Shown: positions 38,244 through 47,430, counted from the first letter of the stretch. The stretch is DNA of 64,000 bases from Acidovorax sp. T1 (GCF_002176815.1 NZ_CP021648.1:1-64000); one strand, 5' to 3'. Program-made: numbers and translations. Notes: a model not told the origin generated them from the letters alone.

Positions 38244-40274
38244 ATGTTGTATCCCCAGGAATTTGATGTGATCGTGGTCGGCGGTGGCCATGCAGGCACC
38301 GAGGCCGCGCTGGCCGCTGCGCGCATGGGGCAACGCACGCTGCTGCTCACCCACAACATCGAGACGCTGGGGCAGATGAGCTGCAACCCCAGCATCGGCG
38401 GCATCGGCAAGGGCCACCTGGTCAAAGAGGTGGACGCGCTGGGTGGCGCCATGGCGCTGGCGACCGACGAGGGCGGTATCCAGTTCCGCATCCTCAACAG
38501 CAGCAAGGGCCCGGCCGTGCGCGCCACGCGGGCGCAGGCCGACCGCATTCTGTACAAGGCCGCCATCCGCCGCATGTTGGAGAACCAGCCCAATCTGTGG
38601 CTGTTCCAGCAGGCGGTGGACGACCTGATGGTGGAATCCACCGGTTCTGGCGACCGCGTGGTGGGCGCCGTCACGCAGGTGGGCATCCGCTTTCGCAGCC
38701 GCACCGTGGTGCTGACGGCGGGCACTTTCCTGGACGGCAAGATCCATGTGGGCCTGAACAATTACGCCGCCGGCCGGGCAGGGGACCCGCCCGCCGTGTC
38801 GCTGTCGGCACGCCTCAAGGAGCTGAAGTTGCCCCAGGGCCGCCTGAAGACCGGCACGCCGCCGCGCATTGACGGGCGCAGCATCGACTTTTCGAAGTGC
38901 ACCGAGCAGCCCGGCGACGGCATGCCCGGCGGCGTGAACGAGGGCACGGTGCCCGTGTTCAGTTTCATGGGCAATTCGCAGATGCATCCGAAGCAGGTGC
39001 CTTGCTGGGTGACCCACACCAACGAGCGCACGCACGACATCATCCGCAGCGGCTTTGACCGCAGCCCCATGTTCACCGGCAAGATCGAGGGCGTGGGCCC
39101 GCGCTATTGCCCCAGCGTGGAAGACAAGATCAACCGCTTTGCCGACAAGGACAGCCACCAGATCTTTCTGGAGCCCGAGGGGCTGACCACGCACGAGTTC
39201 TACCCCAATGGCATCAGCACCAGCCTGCCGTTCGACATCCAGTACGACCTGGTGCGCAGCATGCCCGGGCTGGAGAATGCGCACATCCTGCGCCCCGGCT
39301 ACGCCATCGAATACGACTACTTCGACCCGCGCTCGCTCAAGAGCAGCTTCGAGACGCGCCAGATCCAGGGCCTGTTCTTTGCCGGCCAGATCAACGGCAC
39401 CACAGGCTATGAAGAGGCGGCGGCCCAGGGCTTGTTCGCCGGCATCAACGCCGCGCTGCAGTGCCGGGAGATCAAGGGCGAACCCAATGCGTTCGGCGGC
39501 GCCTGGCTGCCCGGCCGCGACGAGGCCTACCTGGGTGTGCTGGCGGACGACCTGATCACCAAGGGCGTGACTGAGCCCTATCGCATGTTCACCAGCCGGG
39601 CCGAGTTTCGCCTGCAGCTGCGCGAGGACAACGCCGACATGCGCCTGACCGAAGCGGGGCGCCGCATGGGGCTGGTGGACGATGCGCGTTGGGACGCCTT
39701 CAGCCGCAAACGCGATGCGGTTTCACGTGAAACAGAGCGCCTCAAGGCCACCTGGGTGAACCCGCGCAACCTGCCAGCGGCGGAATCCGAGCGCGTGCTG
39801 GGCAAGCGCATCGAGCATGAATACAACCTGTTCGAGTTGCTGCGCCGCCCCGATGTGAACTATGCCAACCTGGTGTCGATGGATGGCGGCAAGTACGCGA
39901 CCAAGGACGTTTCACGTGAAACGCTGGGTGACCTGAGCGAGCCGGTGGTGGAGCAGGTGGAAATCGCCGCCAAGTATGCGGGTTACATCGACCGCCAGAA
40001 GGGCGAGGTGGAGCGCGCCGCGCATTTCGAGAAACTGCGCCTGCCGGCCGAGCTGGACTACATGCAGGTCACGGCGCTGAGCATCGAGGCGCGCCAGGTG
40101 CTCAGCCGACACCGCCCCGAAACCCTGGGCCATGCCTCCCGCATCACGGGCATCACGCCGGCGGCGATCTCGCTGCTGATGGTGCATTTGAAGAAAGGTG
40201 GGTTCAAGGAGTTTGCGGTGGCCCCAGTTGTCCCGGACACCCCTGCGAAGGCAGAAGGGGAAATAGCGGCATGA
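38244..40274 (+). CDS. mnmG: tRNA uridine-5-carboxymethylaminomethyl modification enzyme MnmG (GidA)
   Basis: With MnmE it modifies the wobble uridine (cmnm5U) of several tRNAs using FAD and methylene-tetrahydrofolate. The 676-residue protein has the FAD site [20 protein letters not shown] (about 8-27), [12 protein letters not shown] (about 47) and [11 protein letters not shown] (about 290). The methionine/FAD region [14 protein letters not shown] (about 383) and C-terminal helical domain follow. Two parS palindromes lie within the gene, each read as VSRET. It is the first gene of the conserved mnmG-rsmG-parA-parB origin-proximal cluster and overlaps rsmG by ATGA. The start [15 protein letters not shown] at 38244 fits the family. 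Confidence 0.96.
   Translation: MLYPQEFDVIVVGGGHAGTEAALAAARMGQRTLLLTHNIETLGQMSCNPSIGGIGKGHLVKEVDALGGAMALATDEGGIQFRILNSSKGPAVRATRAQADRILYKAAIRRMLENQPNLWLFQQAVDDLMVESTGSGDRVVGAVTQVGIRFRSRTVVLTAGTFLDGKIHVGLNNYAAGRAGDPPAVSLSARLKELKLPQGRLKTGTPPRIDGRSIDFSKCTEQPGDGMPGGVNEGTVPVFSFMGNSQMHPKQVPCWVTHTNERTHDIIRSGFDRSPMFTGKIEGVGPRYCPSVEDKINRFADKDSHQIFLEPEGLTTHEFYPNGISTSLPFDIQYDLVRSMPGLENAHILRPGYAIEYDYFDPRSLKSSFETRQIQGLFFAGQINGTTGYEEAAAQGLFAGINAALQCREIKGEPNAFGGAWLPGRDEAYLGVLADDLITKGVTEPYRMFTSRAEFRLQLREDNADMRLTEAGRRMGLVDDARWDAFSRKRDAVSRETERLKATWVNPRNLPAAESERVLGKRIEHEYNLFELLRRPDVNYANLVSMDGGKYATKDVSRETLGDLSEPVVEQVEIAAKYAGYIDRQKGEVERAAHFEKLRLPAELDYMQVTALSIEARQVLSRHRPETLGHASRITGITPAAISLLMVHLKKGGFKEFAVAPVVPDTPAKAEGEIAA
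39720..39733. other. parS site 2, inside mnmG
   Basis: A perfect 14-bp core GTTTCACGTGAAAC, flanked by G and A. It is read in frame as Val-Ser-Arg-Glu-Thr of MnmG. Confidence 0.88.
39909..39922. other. parS site 3, inside mnmG
   Basis: A second perfect 14-bp core GTTTCACGTGAAAC, 189 nt from site 2 and in the same codon phase, again read as VSRET. Confidence 0.88.
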
Positions 40275-40972
40275 CGATGGCAGTGCACAACGATGCCTTG
40301 CGCCAGCAACTGCAGGCGGGCGCGGACGCGCTGGGCTTGGGCCTGGCCGAGGCGCAAATCACCCAGCTGCTCGACTTTCTGGCCCTGCTGCAAAAGTGGA
40401 ACAAGGTCTACAACCTGACGGCCGTGCGCGACCCGCAGGAGATGCTGACGCACCATTTGCTCGACAGCCTGGCGGCGGTGGCGCCGCTGCGCCGCCAGGT
40501 GGCGGCATTGCGGCAGGGCGGCGTGCCCACACCTGCTCCCGTGCGCTTGCTCGACGTGGGCTCGGGTGGCGGCCTGCCCGGCGTGGTGTTTTCCATCTGC
40601 TGCCCGGATGTGGATGTGAGCTGTGTGGATACCGTGGGCAAGAAAGCTGCGTTCATCCAGCAGGCGGCGGTGGCGCTGAAGCTGCGCAACCTGCACGGCC
40701 TGCACGCTCGGGTCGAGACCTTGACCACACCGTTCGACATCATCAGCTGCCGCGCCTTTGCTTCGCTGCCCGACTTCGTGGGCTGGTCGCGGGCTGCGCT
40801 GATGGCGCCGCACGGTGTCTGGCTGGCCATGAAGGGCAAGCACCCTTCGGATGAAATCGCCGCCTTGCCCGCCGCCGTGCAGGTGTTTCACGTGGAACAG
40901 CTTACCGTGCCGGGGCTGGATGCCGAGCGCTGCATCGTCTGGATGCAACCGGCCACAGCGCCCGTGGCTTAA
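40271..40972 (+). CDS. rsmG: 16S rRNA (guanine(527)-N7)-methyltransferase RsmG
   Basis: Methylates G527 of 16S rRNA using S-adenosylmethionine. The 233-residue protein has the family motif [20 protein letters not shown] (about 43-62), the SAM-binding loop [17 protein letters not shown] (about 94-110) and [12 protein letters not shown] (about 156). It overlaps mnmG by 4 nt, the usual arrangement. A parS site lies near its 3' end, read as VFHVEQ. Confidence 0.95.
   Translation: MTMAVHNDALRQQLQAGADALGLGLAEAQITQLLDFLALLQKWNKVYNLTAVRDPQEMLTHHLLDSLAAVAPLRRQVAALRQGGVPTPAPVRLLDVGSGGGLPGVVFSICCPDVDVSCVDTVGKKAAFIQQAAVALKLRNLHGLHARVETLTTPFDIISCRAFASLPDFVGWSRAALMAPHGVWLAMKGKHPSDEIAALPAAVQVFHVEQLTVPGLDAERCIVWMQPATAPVA
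40884..40899. other. parS site 4, inside rsmG
   Basis: TGTTTCACGTGGAACA. Its reverse complement TGTTCCACGTGAAACA fits the degenerate consensus TGTTNCACGTGAAACA perfectly. It lies 210 nt upstream of parA. Confidence 0.85.
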
Positions 40973-41109
40973 ACTCGCCGCATCGTTCTCCGGGAGGCGC
41001 CGCCGCCGCAGCCATTGCACTGAGGCTGGAATGTGGCAAGCGCCTTGCGCGCCGGCTTGGGCTTCGAACGGGCCATTTCCACATCAACCCCCACCACCAC
41101 AGCATCCAC

Positions 41110-41922
41110 ATGGCCAAGATTTTTTGCGTTGCCAACCAGAAGGGTGGCGTTGGCAAGACCACCACCACCGTCAACCTCGCCGCCGGCTTGGCCAAGATCG
41201 GCCAGCGCGTGCTGATGGTGGACCTGGACCCCCAGGGCAATGCCACCATGGGTTCGGGCGTGGACAAGCGCAGCCTGGAGCTTTCGGTGTACGACGTGCT
41301 GCTCGAATCCGCCTCGGTCAAAGAGGCGGCGGTGCTGGCGGAAAAATGCGGTTACTGGGTGCTGGGCGCCAACCGCGAGCTGGCCGGCGCCGAGGTGGAG
41401 CTGGTGGCGCTGGAGCACCGCGAAAAGCGCCTCAAGGCCGCGCTGGCCGAGGTGGATGCCGACTACGACTTCGTGCTCATCGACTGCCCGCCGTCTCTGT
41501 CGATGCTCACCCTCAACGGCCTGTGCAGCGCGCATGGCGTGGTCGTGCCCATGCAGTGCGAATACTTCGCGCTCGAAGGCCTGACCGATCTGGTCAACAC
41601 CATCAAGCAGGTGCACGCCAACCTCAACACCGATCTGCAGATCATCGGCCTGCTGCGCGTGATGTTCGACCCGCGCATCACGCTGCAGCAGCAGGTCAGC
41701 GAGCAGCTCAAGGGCCACTTTGGCGACAAGGTGTTCAACAGCGTGATCCCGCGCAACGTGCGCCTGGCCGAGGCGCCCAGCTACGGCCTGCCGGGCGTGG
41801 TGTTTGACCCGGCGGCCAAGGGCAGCCAGGCGTTTGTCGAATTTGCGCAAGAGATGGTCGAGCGTGCGCGGACCATGCCTGCTGCGACAACTTCCATAGC
41901 CAAAACGACGCCTAGAGCTTGA
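41110..41922 (+). CDS. parA: Chromosome partitioning ATPase ParA (Soj)
   Basis: The Walker-type ATPase that moves ParB-parS complexes during chromosome segregation. The 270-residue product has the deviant Walker A KGGVGKTTTTVNLAAGLA (about 11-28), Walker A' DLDPQGNATMG (about 39-49), Walker B DFVLIDCPPSLSMLTLN (about 120) and IPRNVRLAEAPSYGLPG (about 216). It has no N-terminal DNA-binding extension, as is usual for chromosomal ParA. The last dozen residues (TTSIAKTTPRA) and the stop codon are encoded by a dispersed repeat. A small hydrolase gene separates it from parB. Confidence 0.96.
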   Translation: MAKIFCVANQKGGVGKTTTTVNLAAGLAKIGQRVLMVDLDPQGNATMGSGVDKRSLELSVYDVLLESASVKEAAVLAEKCGYWVLGANRELAGAEVELVALEHREKRLKAALAEVDADYDFVLIDCPPSLSMLTLNGLCSAHGVVVPMQCEYFALEGLTDLVNTIKQVHANLNTDLQIIGLLRVMFDPRITLQQQVSEQLKGHFGDKVFNSVIPRNVRLAEAPSYGLPGVVFDPAAKGSQAFVEFAQEMVERARTMPAATTSIAKTTPRA

Positions 41923-41955
41923 TGGATAAGCGCTAGAAGCTATCAAATCAATAGT
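41894..41955 (-). repeat. Dispersed two-hairpin repeat, copy 14, forming the parA 3' end
   Basis: On the minus strand: ACTATTGATTTGATAGCTT, CTAGCGCTTATCC, ATCAAGCTCTAGGCGTC, GTTTTGGCTATGG. It begins inside parA and ends just before the downstream hydrolase start. Confidence 0.8.
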
Positions 41956-41956
41956 A

Positions 41957-42496
41957 ATGAAGTCCTCCAACATCCTGCTGCTGCCCGGCTGGCAGAACTC
42001 CGGCCCCGACCATTGGCAAAGCCTGTGGGAGGCCTGCCACGGCTACCACCGCGTGGAGCAGCACGACTGGATGCGCCCGCTGCGTGGCGACTGGTCGGCG
42101 CGGCTCGAAGAAACCGTGGTCGATGCTGACGGCCCCGTGGTGCTGGTGGCGCACAGCCTGGGCTGCATTCTCACCGCCTGGTGGGCGGCGCATTCGCCCA
42201 ACGCCCACCGCGTGCAGGGCGCGCTGCTGGTGGCCCCTGGCGATGTGGAGCGGCCCGACCTGGCCGCGCAAATCCACGGCTGGTCGCCCATCGCGCGCCA
42301 GGCGCTGCCGTTCCCCACCGTGCTGGTCGGCAGCCGCAACGACCCGTATTGCAGCTTTGAGCGCGCGCAAGGCCTGGCACAGGCCTGGGGCGCGCGCTTT
42401 GTCGATTGCGGCGAGCGGGGCCACCTCAACGCCGAATCCGGCCTGGGCGACTGGCCCGAGGGCCACCACCTGCTGCGCACCCTTTTGAAAGATTGA
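41957..42496 (+). CDS. RBBP9/YdeN-family alpha/beta hydrolase
   Basis: A 179-residue serine hydrolase of the RBBP9/YdeN family. The N-terminus ILLLPGWQNSGPDHWQSLWE is diagnostic. The nucleophile elbow is VLVAHSLGCILTAWWAA (Ser about 67), the acid is probably in GSRNDPYCSFERA (about 128), and the catalytic histidine lies in GERGHLNAESGLGDWPEG (about 155-160). Substrate unknown. It sits between parA and parB, an unusual position; parB starts 5 nt after its stop, so it is probably co-transcribed with both. Confidence 0.88.
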   Translation: MKSSNILLLPGWQNSGPDHWQSLWEACHGYHRVEQHDWMRPLRGDWSARLEETVVDADGPVVLVAHSLGCILTAWWAAHSPNAHRVQGALLVAPGDVERPDLAAQIHGWSPIARQALPFPTVLVGSRNDPYCSFERAQGLAQAWGARFVDCGERGHLNAESGLGDWPEGHHLLRTLLKD

Positions 42497-42501
42497 CGAA
42501 C

Positions 42502-43494
42502 ATGGTCACCAAAAAACCCAAGGGCCTCGGCCGCGGACTCGAAGCCCTGCTGGGCCCCAAGGTTGCCGAAGTGGTTGAAAAGGCCCAGGCGGCCGATGCC
42601 GGCCTGCCCAGCAGCCTGCCCCTGAGCGCGCTGGTGCCCGGCGCCTACCAGCCGCGCACGCGCATGGACGAGGGTGCGTTGTACGAGCTGGCCGAAAGCA
42701 TCAAGGCGCAGGGCATCATGCAGCCCATTTTGGTTCGGCGCCTGAGCGACGAACAAGCCCTGCTGCGCCGCCAGGAGCGGGCAGCGCAGGGGCCATCGCC
42801 GGCGCTGGGCGCCCTCAGCCCAGACGGGCCGTTGTACGAAATCATCGCGGGCGAGCGGCGTTTTCGGGCGTCGCGGCTGGCGGGCCTCGATGCCGTTCCG
42901 GTGCTGGTGCGCGACGTGCCCGACGAGTCGGCCGCCGCCATGGCGCTCATCGAGAACATCCAGCGCGAAGACCTCAACCCGCTCGAAGAAGCCCAGGGCC
43001 TGCAGCGCCTGGTGCGCGAGTTCGGCCTCACCCACGAGCAGGCCGCGCAGGCCGTGGGCCGCTCGCGCAGCGCCGCCAGCAACCTGCTGCGCCTCTTGAA
43101 CCTGGCCGATCCCGTGCAGACCATGCTGATGGCCGGCGATATCGACATGGGCCACGCCCGCGCGCTGCTGGCGCTGGACCGCGCCGCGCAGATCACGGCG
43201 GGCAACCAGATTGCGGCGAAAAAACTCTCGGTGCGCGAGGCCGAGGCCCTGGTCAAAAAGATCGGCGCCGAGTTCAACCTGGTTGCCACGCGGCCCAAGC
43301 AGGAAAAATCGCGCGACCTCAAGCGGGTGGAAGAGGAGCTGTCCGACCTGCTCATGGCCGAGGTCGAGGTGCGCGTGAAAAAACGCGTGAAACGCAATGG
43401 CCGCATGGAAGACATGGGCGAGCTGTCCATCCAGTTCGGCTCGCTGGAGGCCCTGAACGGCCTCATCGACCGGCTGCGCGGCAACAACGCCTGA
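42502..43494 (+). CDS. parB: Chromosome partitioning protein ParB (Spo0J)
   Basis: Binds parS and spreads as a CTP-dependent clamp. The 330-residue protein starts MVTKKPKGLGRGLEALLG, the N-terminal ParA-activating motif. It carries the CTP-binding motifs YQPRTRMDEGALYELAESIK and GERRFRASRLAG, then ENIQREDLNPLEEAQGLQRL, the HTH LTHEQAAQAVGRSRSAASNL (about 176-195) and a C-terminal dimer domain. Between ILVRRL and YEIIAGERR there are about 25 extra residues (QALLRRQERAAQGPSPALGA) compared with typical ParB. Four parS sites lie 1.6-4.5 kb upstream. Confidence 0.95.
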   Translation: MVTKKPKGLGRGLEALLGPKVAEVVEKAQAADAGLPSSLPLSALVPGAYQPRTRMDEGALYELAESIKAQGIMQPILVRRLSDEQALLRRQERAAQGPSPALGALSPDGPLYEIIAGERRFRASRLAGLDAVPVLVRDVPDESAAAMALIENIQREDLNPLEEAQGLQRLVREFGLTHEQAAQAVGRSRSAASNLLRLLNLADPVQTMLMAGDIDMGHARALLALDRAAQITAGNQIAAKKLSVREAEALVKKIGAEFNLVATRPKQEKSRDLKRVEEELSDLLMAEVEVRVKKRVKRNGRMEDMGELSIQFGSLEALNGLIDRLRGNNA

Positions 43495-43522
43495 CCGGCC
43501 CGGCGCAGGGCCCGTGCCTCCG

Positions 43523-44299
43523 ATGGCTCGCCGGTTTTTCCCCTGGCCCTTGCCCGCACTGGCGGCCTGGGCGGCGGCGTGGCTGCTGTTTGGGGCCTTG
43601 CAGCGCGCGCACCTGCCTGCGGCATGGGCGCTGGTGCTGGCCTGCGGCCTGGGCACGGCGGCCAGCCTGCTGGGCGACACCTGGTGGCGGCGGGGGTTGA
43701 TTGCGGCGGGGTTTCCGCTGTCGCTGGCCCTCACGGGGGCGGCGGGCCTGCCCGCCTGGGCCTGGCTGGTGCCGCTGACCCTGCTGCTGCTGGTTTATCC
43801 CCTGAATGCCTGGCGCGACGCCCCGCTGTTCCCCACCCCGCCCGACGCGCTCAATGACCTGCCCGACAGTGCCCCGCTGGCGCCTGGCGCGCGCGTGCTC
43901 GACGCGGGCTGCGGCCTGGGCGATGGCCTGATTGCGCTGCGCCAGGCCTACCCCCTGGCCCGACTGGAGGGGCTGGAGTGGAGCCGCCCGCTGCGCTGGC
44001 TGTGCGCCCGCCGCTGCCCCTGGGCGCGGGTAGCGCAGGGCGATATCTGGCGGGCCGACTGGAGCGGCTACCAGCTGGTTTACCTGTTCCAGCGCCCCGA
44101 GAGCATGGCCCGCGCCGCCGCCAAGGCCCAGGCCGAGATGGCACCCGGCGCATGGCTGGTGAGCCTGGAATTCGCCGTGCCCGGCGTGCTGCCCCATGCG
44201 CAAATGCACGCACCGGATGGCCGGCCGGTGTGGGTGTACCGCATGCCTGCGGCCCCCGCCGGGGCGGGGCAGCCGCTCAGCGCGGCCGGTACATCTTGA
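43523..44299 (+). CDS. Membrane-associated class I SAM-dependent methyltransferase
   Basis: A 258-residue protein of unknown substrate. The N-terminal 100 residues are strongly hydrophobic (PLPALAAWAAAWLLFGAL, AWALVLACGLGTAASLLG, LVPLTLLLLVYPLNAW), suggesting three or four TM helices. A compact Rossmann methyltransferase domain follows, with the SAM loop RVLDAGCGLGDGLIALRQ (about 130-147) and LEGLEWSRPL. The ATG at 43523 is preferred; GTG 43514 is possible. Its last codons overlap the convergent flavin reductase gene by about 20 nt. Confidence 0.78.
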   Translation: MARRFFPWPLPALAAWAAAWLLFGALQRAHLPAAWALVLACGLGTAASLLGDTWWRRGLIAAGFPLSLALTGAAGLPAWAWLVPLTLLLLVYPLNAWRDAPLFPTPPDALNDLPDSAPLAPGARVLDAGCGLGDGLIALRQAYPLARLEGLEWSRPLRWLCARRCPWARVAQGDIWRADWSGYQLVYLFQRPESMARAAAKAQAEMAPGAWLVSLEFAVPGVLPHAQMHAPDGRPVWVYRMPAAPAGAGQPLSAAGTS

Positions 44300-44897
44300 A
44301 CAACTGCTCCGGCCCCACCGCGAAATAGTCCGCCAGTCCGCCGCCGCGCAGGATATGCCCGGCGCCCGCCGTGTCGTACACGCCGTCTTTCAGCAGCGCC
44401 CGGGCGATGTGCACGGCCACCACCTCGCCCAGCACCAGCCAGGTGGGCACCTTTTCGCCGTCGATGCCCTGCAGCTGCAGGATCTGCGTGCTGCGGCATT
44501 CAAAGGTGACCGGGCTTTCGGCCACGCGCGGCGGGCGTACTTTGTCGGAGGGCAGGGGCGTGAGCCCCGCCAGCGCGAACTCGCTCACCTCGGGCGGCAC
44601 GGCGGCGCAGCTCTGGTTCATGGCTTCGGCCAGGTCGCGCGTGGCCAGGTTCCACACAAACTCGCCCGTGGCCTCGATGTTGCGCAGCGTGTCTTTGTAG
44701 CCGATGCTGGCAAAGCCCACGATGGGCGGCACGTAGTTGAAGGCGTTGAAGAAGCTGTAGGGCGCCAGGTTCAGCGCGCCGGTGGCATCTTGCGTGGAGA
44801 TCCAGCCAATGGGGCGCGGGCCGACGATGGCATTGAACGGATCGTGCGGCAGGCCGTGGCCCAAGCGGGGGTCGTAGGTGTGGATTTCAGCGGTCAT
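44277..44897 (-). CDS. Flavin reductase family protein (FMN-binding)
   Basis: A 206-residue split-barrel FMN-binding protein of the flavin reductase-like family. The conserved region RPIGWISTQDATGALNLAPYSFFNAFNY (about 28-55) binds FMN, and NLATRDLAEAMNQSCA (about 83) and GEVVAVHI (about 157) follow. It likely reduces flavin for a partner oxygenase, which is not evident here. Its 3' end overlaps the convergent methyltransferase gene. A dispersed repeat lies about 85 nt upstream. Confidence 0.87.
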   Translation of the reverse strand: MTAEIHTYDPRLGHGLPHDPFNAIVGPRPIGWISTQDATGALNLAPYSFFNAFNYVPPIVGFASIGYKDTLRNIEATGEFVWNLATRDLAEAMNQSCAAVPPEVSEFALAGLTPLPSDKVRPPRVAESPVTFECRSTQILQLQGIDGEKVPTWLVLGEVVAVHIARALLKDGVYDTAGAGHILRGGGLADYFAVGPEQLFKMYRPR

Positions 44898-44982
44898 GGG
44901 CCAGAGGCGTTGGTTGGGGGCAGGGGGTGACGATACCCGGGCGCCGGAAACTCTGCAGCAGCGCCGGATGCGGAGAATGGTT

Positions 44983-45043
44983 TGCTATTAATTAGATAGC
45001 TGTTGGCGCTTTATTCATAAGCGCTAAAGGGCAAAAAGCACCG
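44983..45043 (+). repeat. Dispersed two-hairpin repeat, copy 15
   Basis: TGCTATTAATTAGATAGCT, GTTGGCGCTTTATTC, ATAAGCGCTAAAGGGC, AAAAAGC. It lies between the AraC-type regulator's 3' end and the flavin reductase start. Confidence 0.82.
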
Positions 45044-45094
45044 AATTGCCTGCGCAGCATGGCCGGGTGATGCCGGCCAGCTGCGCCATACGCA

Positions 45095-45979
45095 TCAGCG
45101 CGCCGCCCCCAGAAATCGCCCTGGCGGCTGGCCCACTGATTTGCGCACCATGGCGCTGAAGGCGCTCGCGCTGTAGCCCAGCTCGGCGGCGATTTGCCCC
45201 ATGGGCATGCGGCCGGCGGCCAGCGACACGGCCTTGGCCAATATCACCTGCTGGCGCCACTGCGTGAAGGTGCTCGAGAGCTCGGTGCGAAACAGGCGCG
45301 CCACGGTGCGCGGGCTGGCGCCGGTGTCTTGCGCCCACGCGCTCAAGGTGGCGTGGCGCGTGGGGTCGGCCAGCACCGCCTCGCACAGGTGGCGCAGGCG
45401 CTTGTCGTGGGGCAGGTCCACGCCCAGCTTCACGGCGGCGGCGCGGCGCAACTCGCCCAGCACCAGGGCGTTGAGGTGGCGTTCGCGCGTGCGTTCGTCG
45501 GCGCTGGGGGCGGGGCCATCGTCGGGCGTGGTGGGCAGTTCGCGCACCAGGGCGCGCAGCAGGTCGGACACCTCCAGCACGCGGCACTGGCGCCAGGCGG
45601 CCTCTTCGTGGCGCGGCACGTCCGGCCCGCAGCGGCCGCGCGGCTGGTGGAAATACAGCGTGCGCAGATCGGCGTCTTCCACCATGGTCACGGCATGTTC
45701 CACGCCGGGCGGAATCCACAGCGCGCGCGAGGGCGGAACGATGTAGGTGCCGCGGTCCACCGTGAGCCGGATCACGCCCGTGGTCGAGATGGCCACCTGC
45801 GCCCACGGGTGGCTGTGCGGCATCACCTGCGTGTCGGCCGCCAGCTGGCGCACCTTGGCGCGCACCGGGCGCTCGGCGCTGGGCACAAACAGGTGCGGCG
45901 TGAGCGAATCCACATACGACAGCGCCCGCCGGGGGCGCGATGGCGGTGCGGTGTCTGCGGGCGGGGCTGCTTTTGGCAT
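45095..45979 (-). CDS. AraC-family transcriptional regulator
   Basis: A 294-residue regulator with an N-terminal cupin sensor (VMPHSHPWAQVAISTTGVIRLTV, about 52-74, and PPSRALWIPPGVEH) and a C-terminal double HTH (LSAWAQDTGASPRTVARLFR, about 217-236, and MGQIAAELGYSASAFSAMVR). It is divergent from the MFS transporter at 46045 with a 65-nt gap, so it probably regulates that gene and itself. The inducer is not evident. Confidence 0.9.
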   Translation of the reverse strand: MPKAAPPADTAPPSRPRRALSYVDSLTPHLFVPSAERPVRAKVRQLAADTQVMPHSHPWAQVAISTTGVIRLTVDRGTYIVPPSRALWIPPGVEHAVTMVEDADLRTLYFHQPRGRCGPDVPRHEEAAWRQCRVLEVSDLLRALVRELPTTPDDGPAPSADERTRERHLNALVLGELRRAAAVKLGVDLPHDKRLRHLCEAVLADPTRHATLSAWAQDTGASPRTVARLFRTELSSTFTQWRQQVILAKAVSLAAGRMPMGQIAAELGYSASAFSAMVRKSVGQPPGRFLGAAR

Positions 45980-46044
45980 GTTGGCGATAGAAGTTGGCAG
46001 GCTATCGTAAACCTGCCGTGGCCGGCTTGCCTAAGATCACAGCC

Positions 46045-47307
46045 ATGACCCAAGCATCCCCTGGCGCACCCAGCGCCGTTCCCCTGCGGCAGGACGCCCG
46101 CACCATCGGCCTGATTGGCCTGGCGCATGGCAGTTCGCATTTTTTTCACATGCTGCTGCCGCCGCTGTTTCCGTGGCTGATTGGCGAGTTTGGCTACAGC
46201 TATTCCGAGCTGGGCCTGCTGGTGTCGGTGTTTTTTGTGATCTCGGGCGTGGGCCAGGCGCTGTCGGGCTTTCTGGTGGACCGCGTGGGCGCGCGCCCGG
46301 TGCTGTTTTTTGCGCTGTCGAGCTTTGCCGCCGCCGGCCTGGCGGCGGGCACGGCGCAGGGCTATGCGGGGCTGCTGCTGGCGGCGGCGCTGGCGGGGCT
46401 GGGCAATGCGCCGTTCCACCCGGTGGACTTCACCATCCTCAACAAGCGCGTGTCGCCGCAGCGCCTGGGCCATGGTTTTTCGGTGCACGGCATCAGCGGC
46501 AACCTGGGCTGGGCCACGGCGCCGGTGTTCATGGCCGGCATTGCCACGGCCACGGGCTCGTGGCGGGCGGCCTGCCTGTGCGGCGCGCTGCTGGCGCTGG
46601 TGGTGCTGGCCGTCATGGTGTGGCAGCGCGACGCGCTGGACGACCGCCAGGGCAGCTGGGCGCACCAGGCCCCCGGCGCCAAGGCCGTGGCCGACGAGCA
46701 TCCGATGGCCTTCCTCAAGCTGCCCTCGGTGTGGCTGTGCTTTTCGTTCTTTTTCTGGAGCACCTGCGCGCTGAGCGCCATCCAGAGCTTTGCCAGCCCC
46801 GCGCTGCAGAGCATGTATGGCCTGCCGCTGAGCGTGACGGCCCTGGTGGTCACCGGCTACATGCTGTGCGGCGCGGCGGGCATGGTGGTGGGCGGCTTTC
46901 TGGTGGGCCGCGTGCAGCGGCTGGAGAAGGTGATCTCGGTGTGCCTGCTGGCCTCGGCCGCCCTGCTGGTGCTGGTGGGCACGGGCTGGCTGCCCGGCAT
47001 GGCGGCGGTGGTGGTGGCGGCGCTGGCCGGCGTCGGCACCGGCCTGGCAAGCCCGTCGCGCGACATGCTCATCAAGCGCGCCGCCCCGCCGGGCGCCACC
47101 GGCCGCGTGTATGGCACGGTGTATTCGGGGCTGGACCTGGGCTTTTGCCTGGCCGCGCCGGTGTTTGGCGCCCTGCTCGACCGGGGCATGACCTCGGGCA
47201 TCTTTTACGGCTCGGCCATCACGCTGGCGCTGAGCGTGGTGTCTGCCGCGCTGGTGGGCGTGGGCGTGGCGGCACGGCTGCGGCGCTCTGCCGCAGTGGC
47301 GGCCTGA
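46045..47307 (+). CDS. MFS transporter, Fsr-like
   Basis: A 420-residue inner-membrane transporter with 12 predicted TM helices. It resembles the fosmidomycin-resistance (Fsr) type: the first helix LIGLAHGSSHFFHMLLPPLFPWL and then EFGYSYSELGLLVSVFFVISGVGQ. A conserved loop GFLVDRVGARPVL (about 72-84) fits the MFS A motif, and GNAPFHPVDFTILNKRV follows helix 4. An efflux role is inferred, not shown. The start MTQASPG at 46045 is chosen because the longer upstream frame overlaps the regulator's promoter region. Confidence 0.87.
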   Translation: MTQASPGAPSAVPLRQDARTIGLIGLAHGSSHFFHMLLPPLFPWLIGEFGYSYSELGLLVSVFFVISGVGQALSGFLVDRVGARPVLFFALSSFAAAGLAAGTAQGYAGLLLAAALAGLGNAPFHPVDFTILNKRVSPQRLGHGFSVHGISGNLGWATAPVFMAGIATATGSWRAACLCGALLALVVLAVMVWQRDALDDRQGSWAHQAPGAKAVADEHPMAFLKLPSVWLCFSFFFWSTCALSAIQSFASPALQSMYGLPLSVTALVVTGYMLCGAAGMVVGGFLVGRVQRLEKVISVCLLASAALLVLVGTGWLPGMAAVVVAALAGVGTGLASPSRDMLIKRAAPPGATGRVYGTVYSGLDLGFCLAAPVFGALLDRGMTSGIFYGSAITLALSVVSAALVGVGVAARLRRSAAVAA

Positions 47308-47430
47308 TGCGGTAGGGCCTTCAAACGTCTAAAGTCGTTGGGTCGCCTTGCCGTGCTGCACGTACGACAGCACTGTCTGCGGCGCCCCGCCTGGTTATCC
47401 GATTGAACGCAAACCGTACCGGCAGGGATT

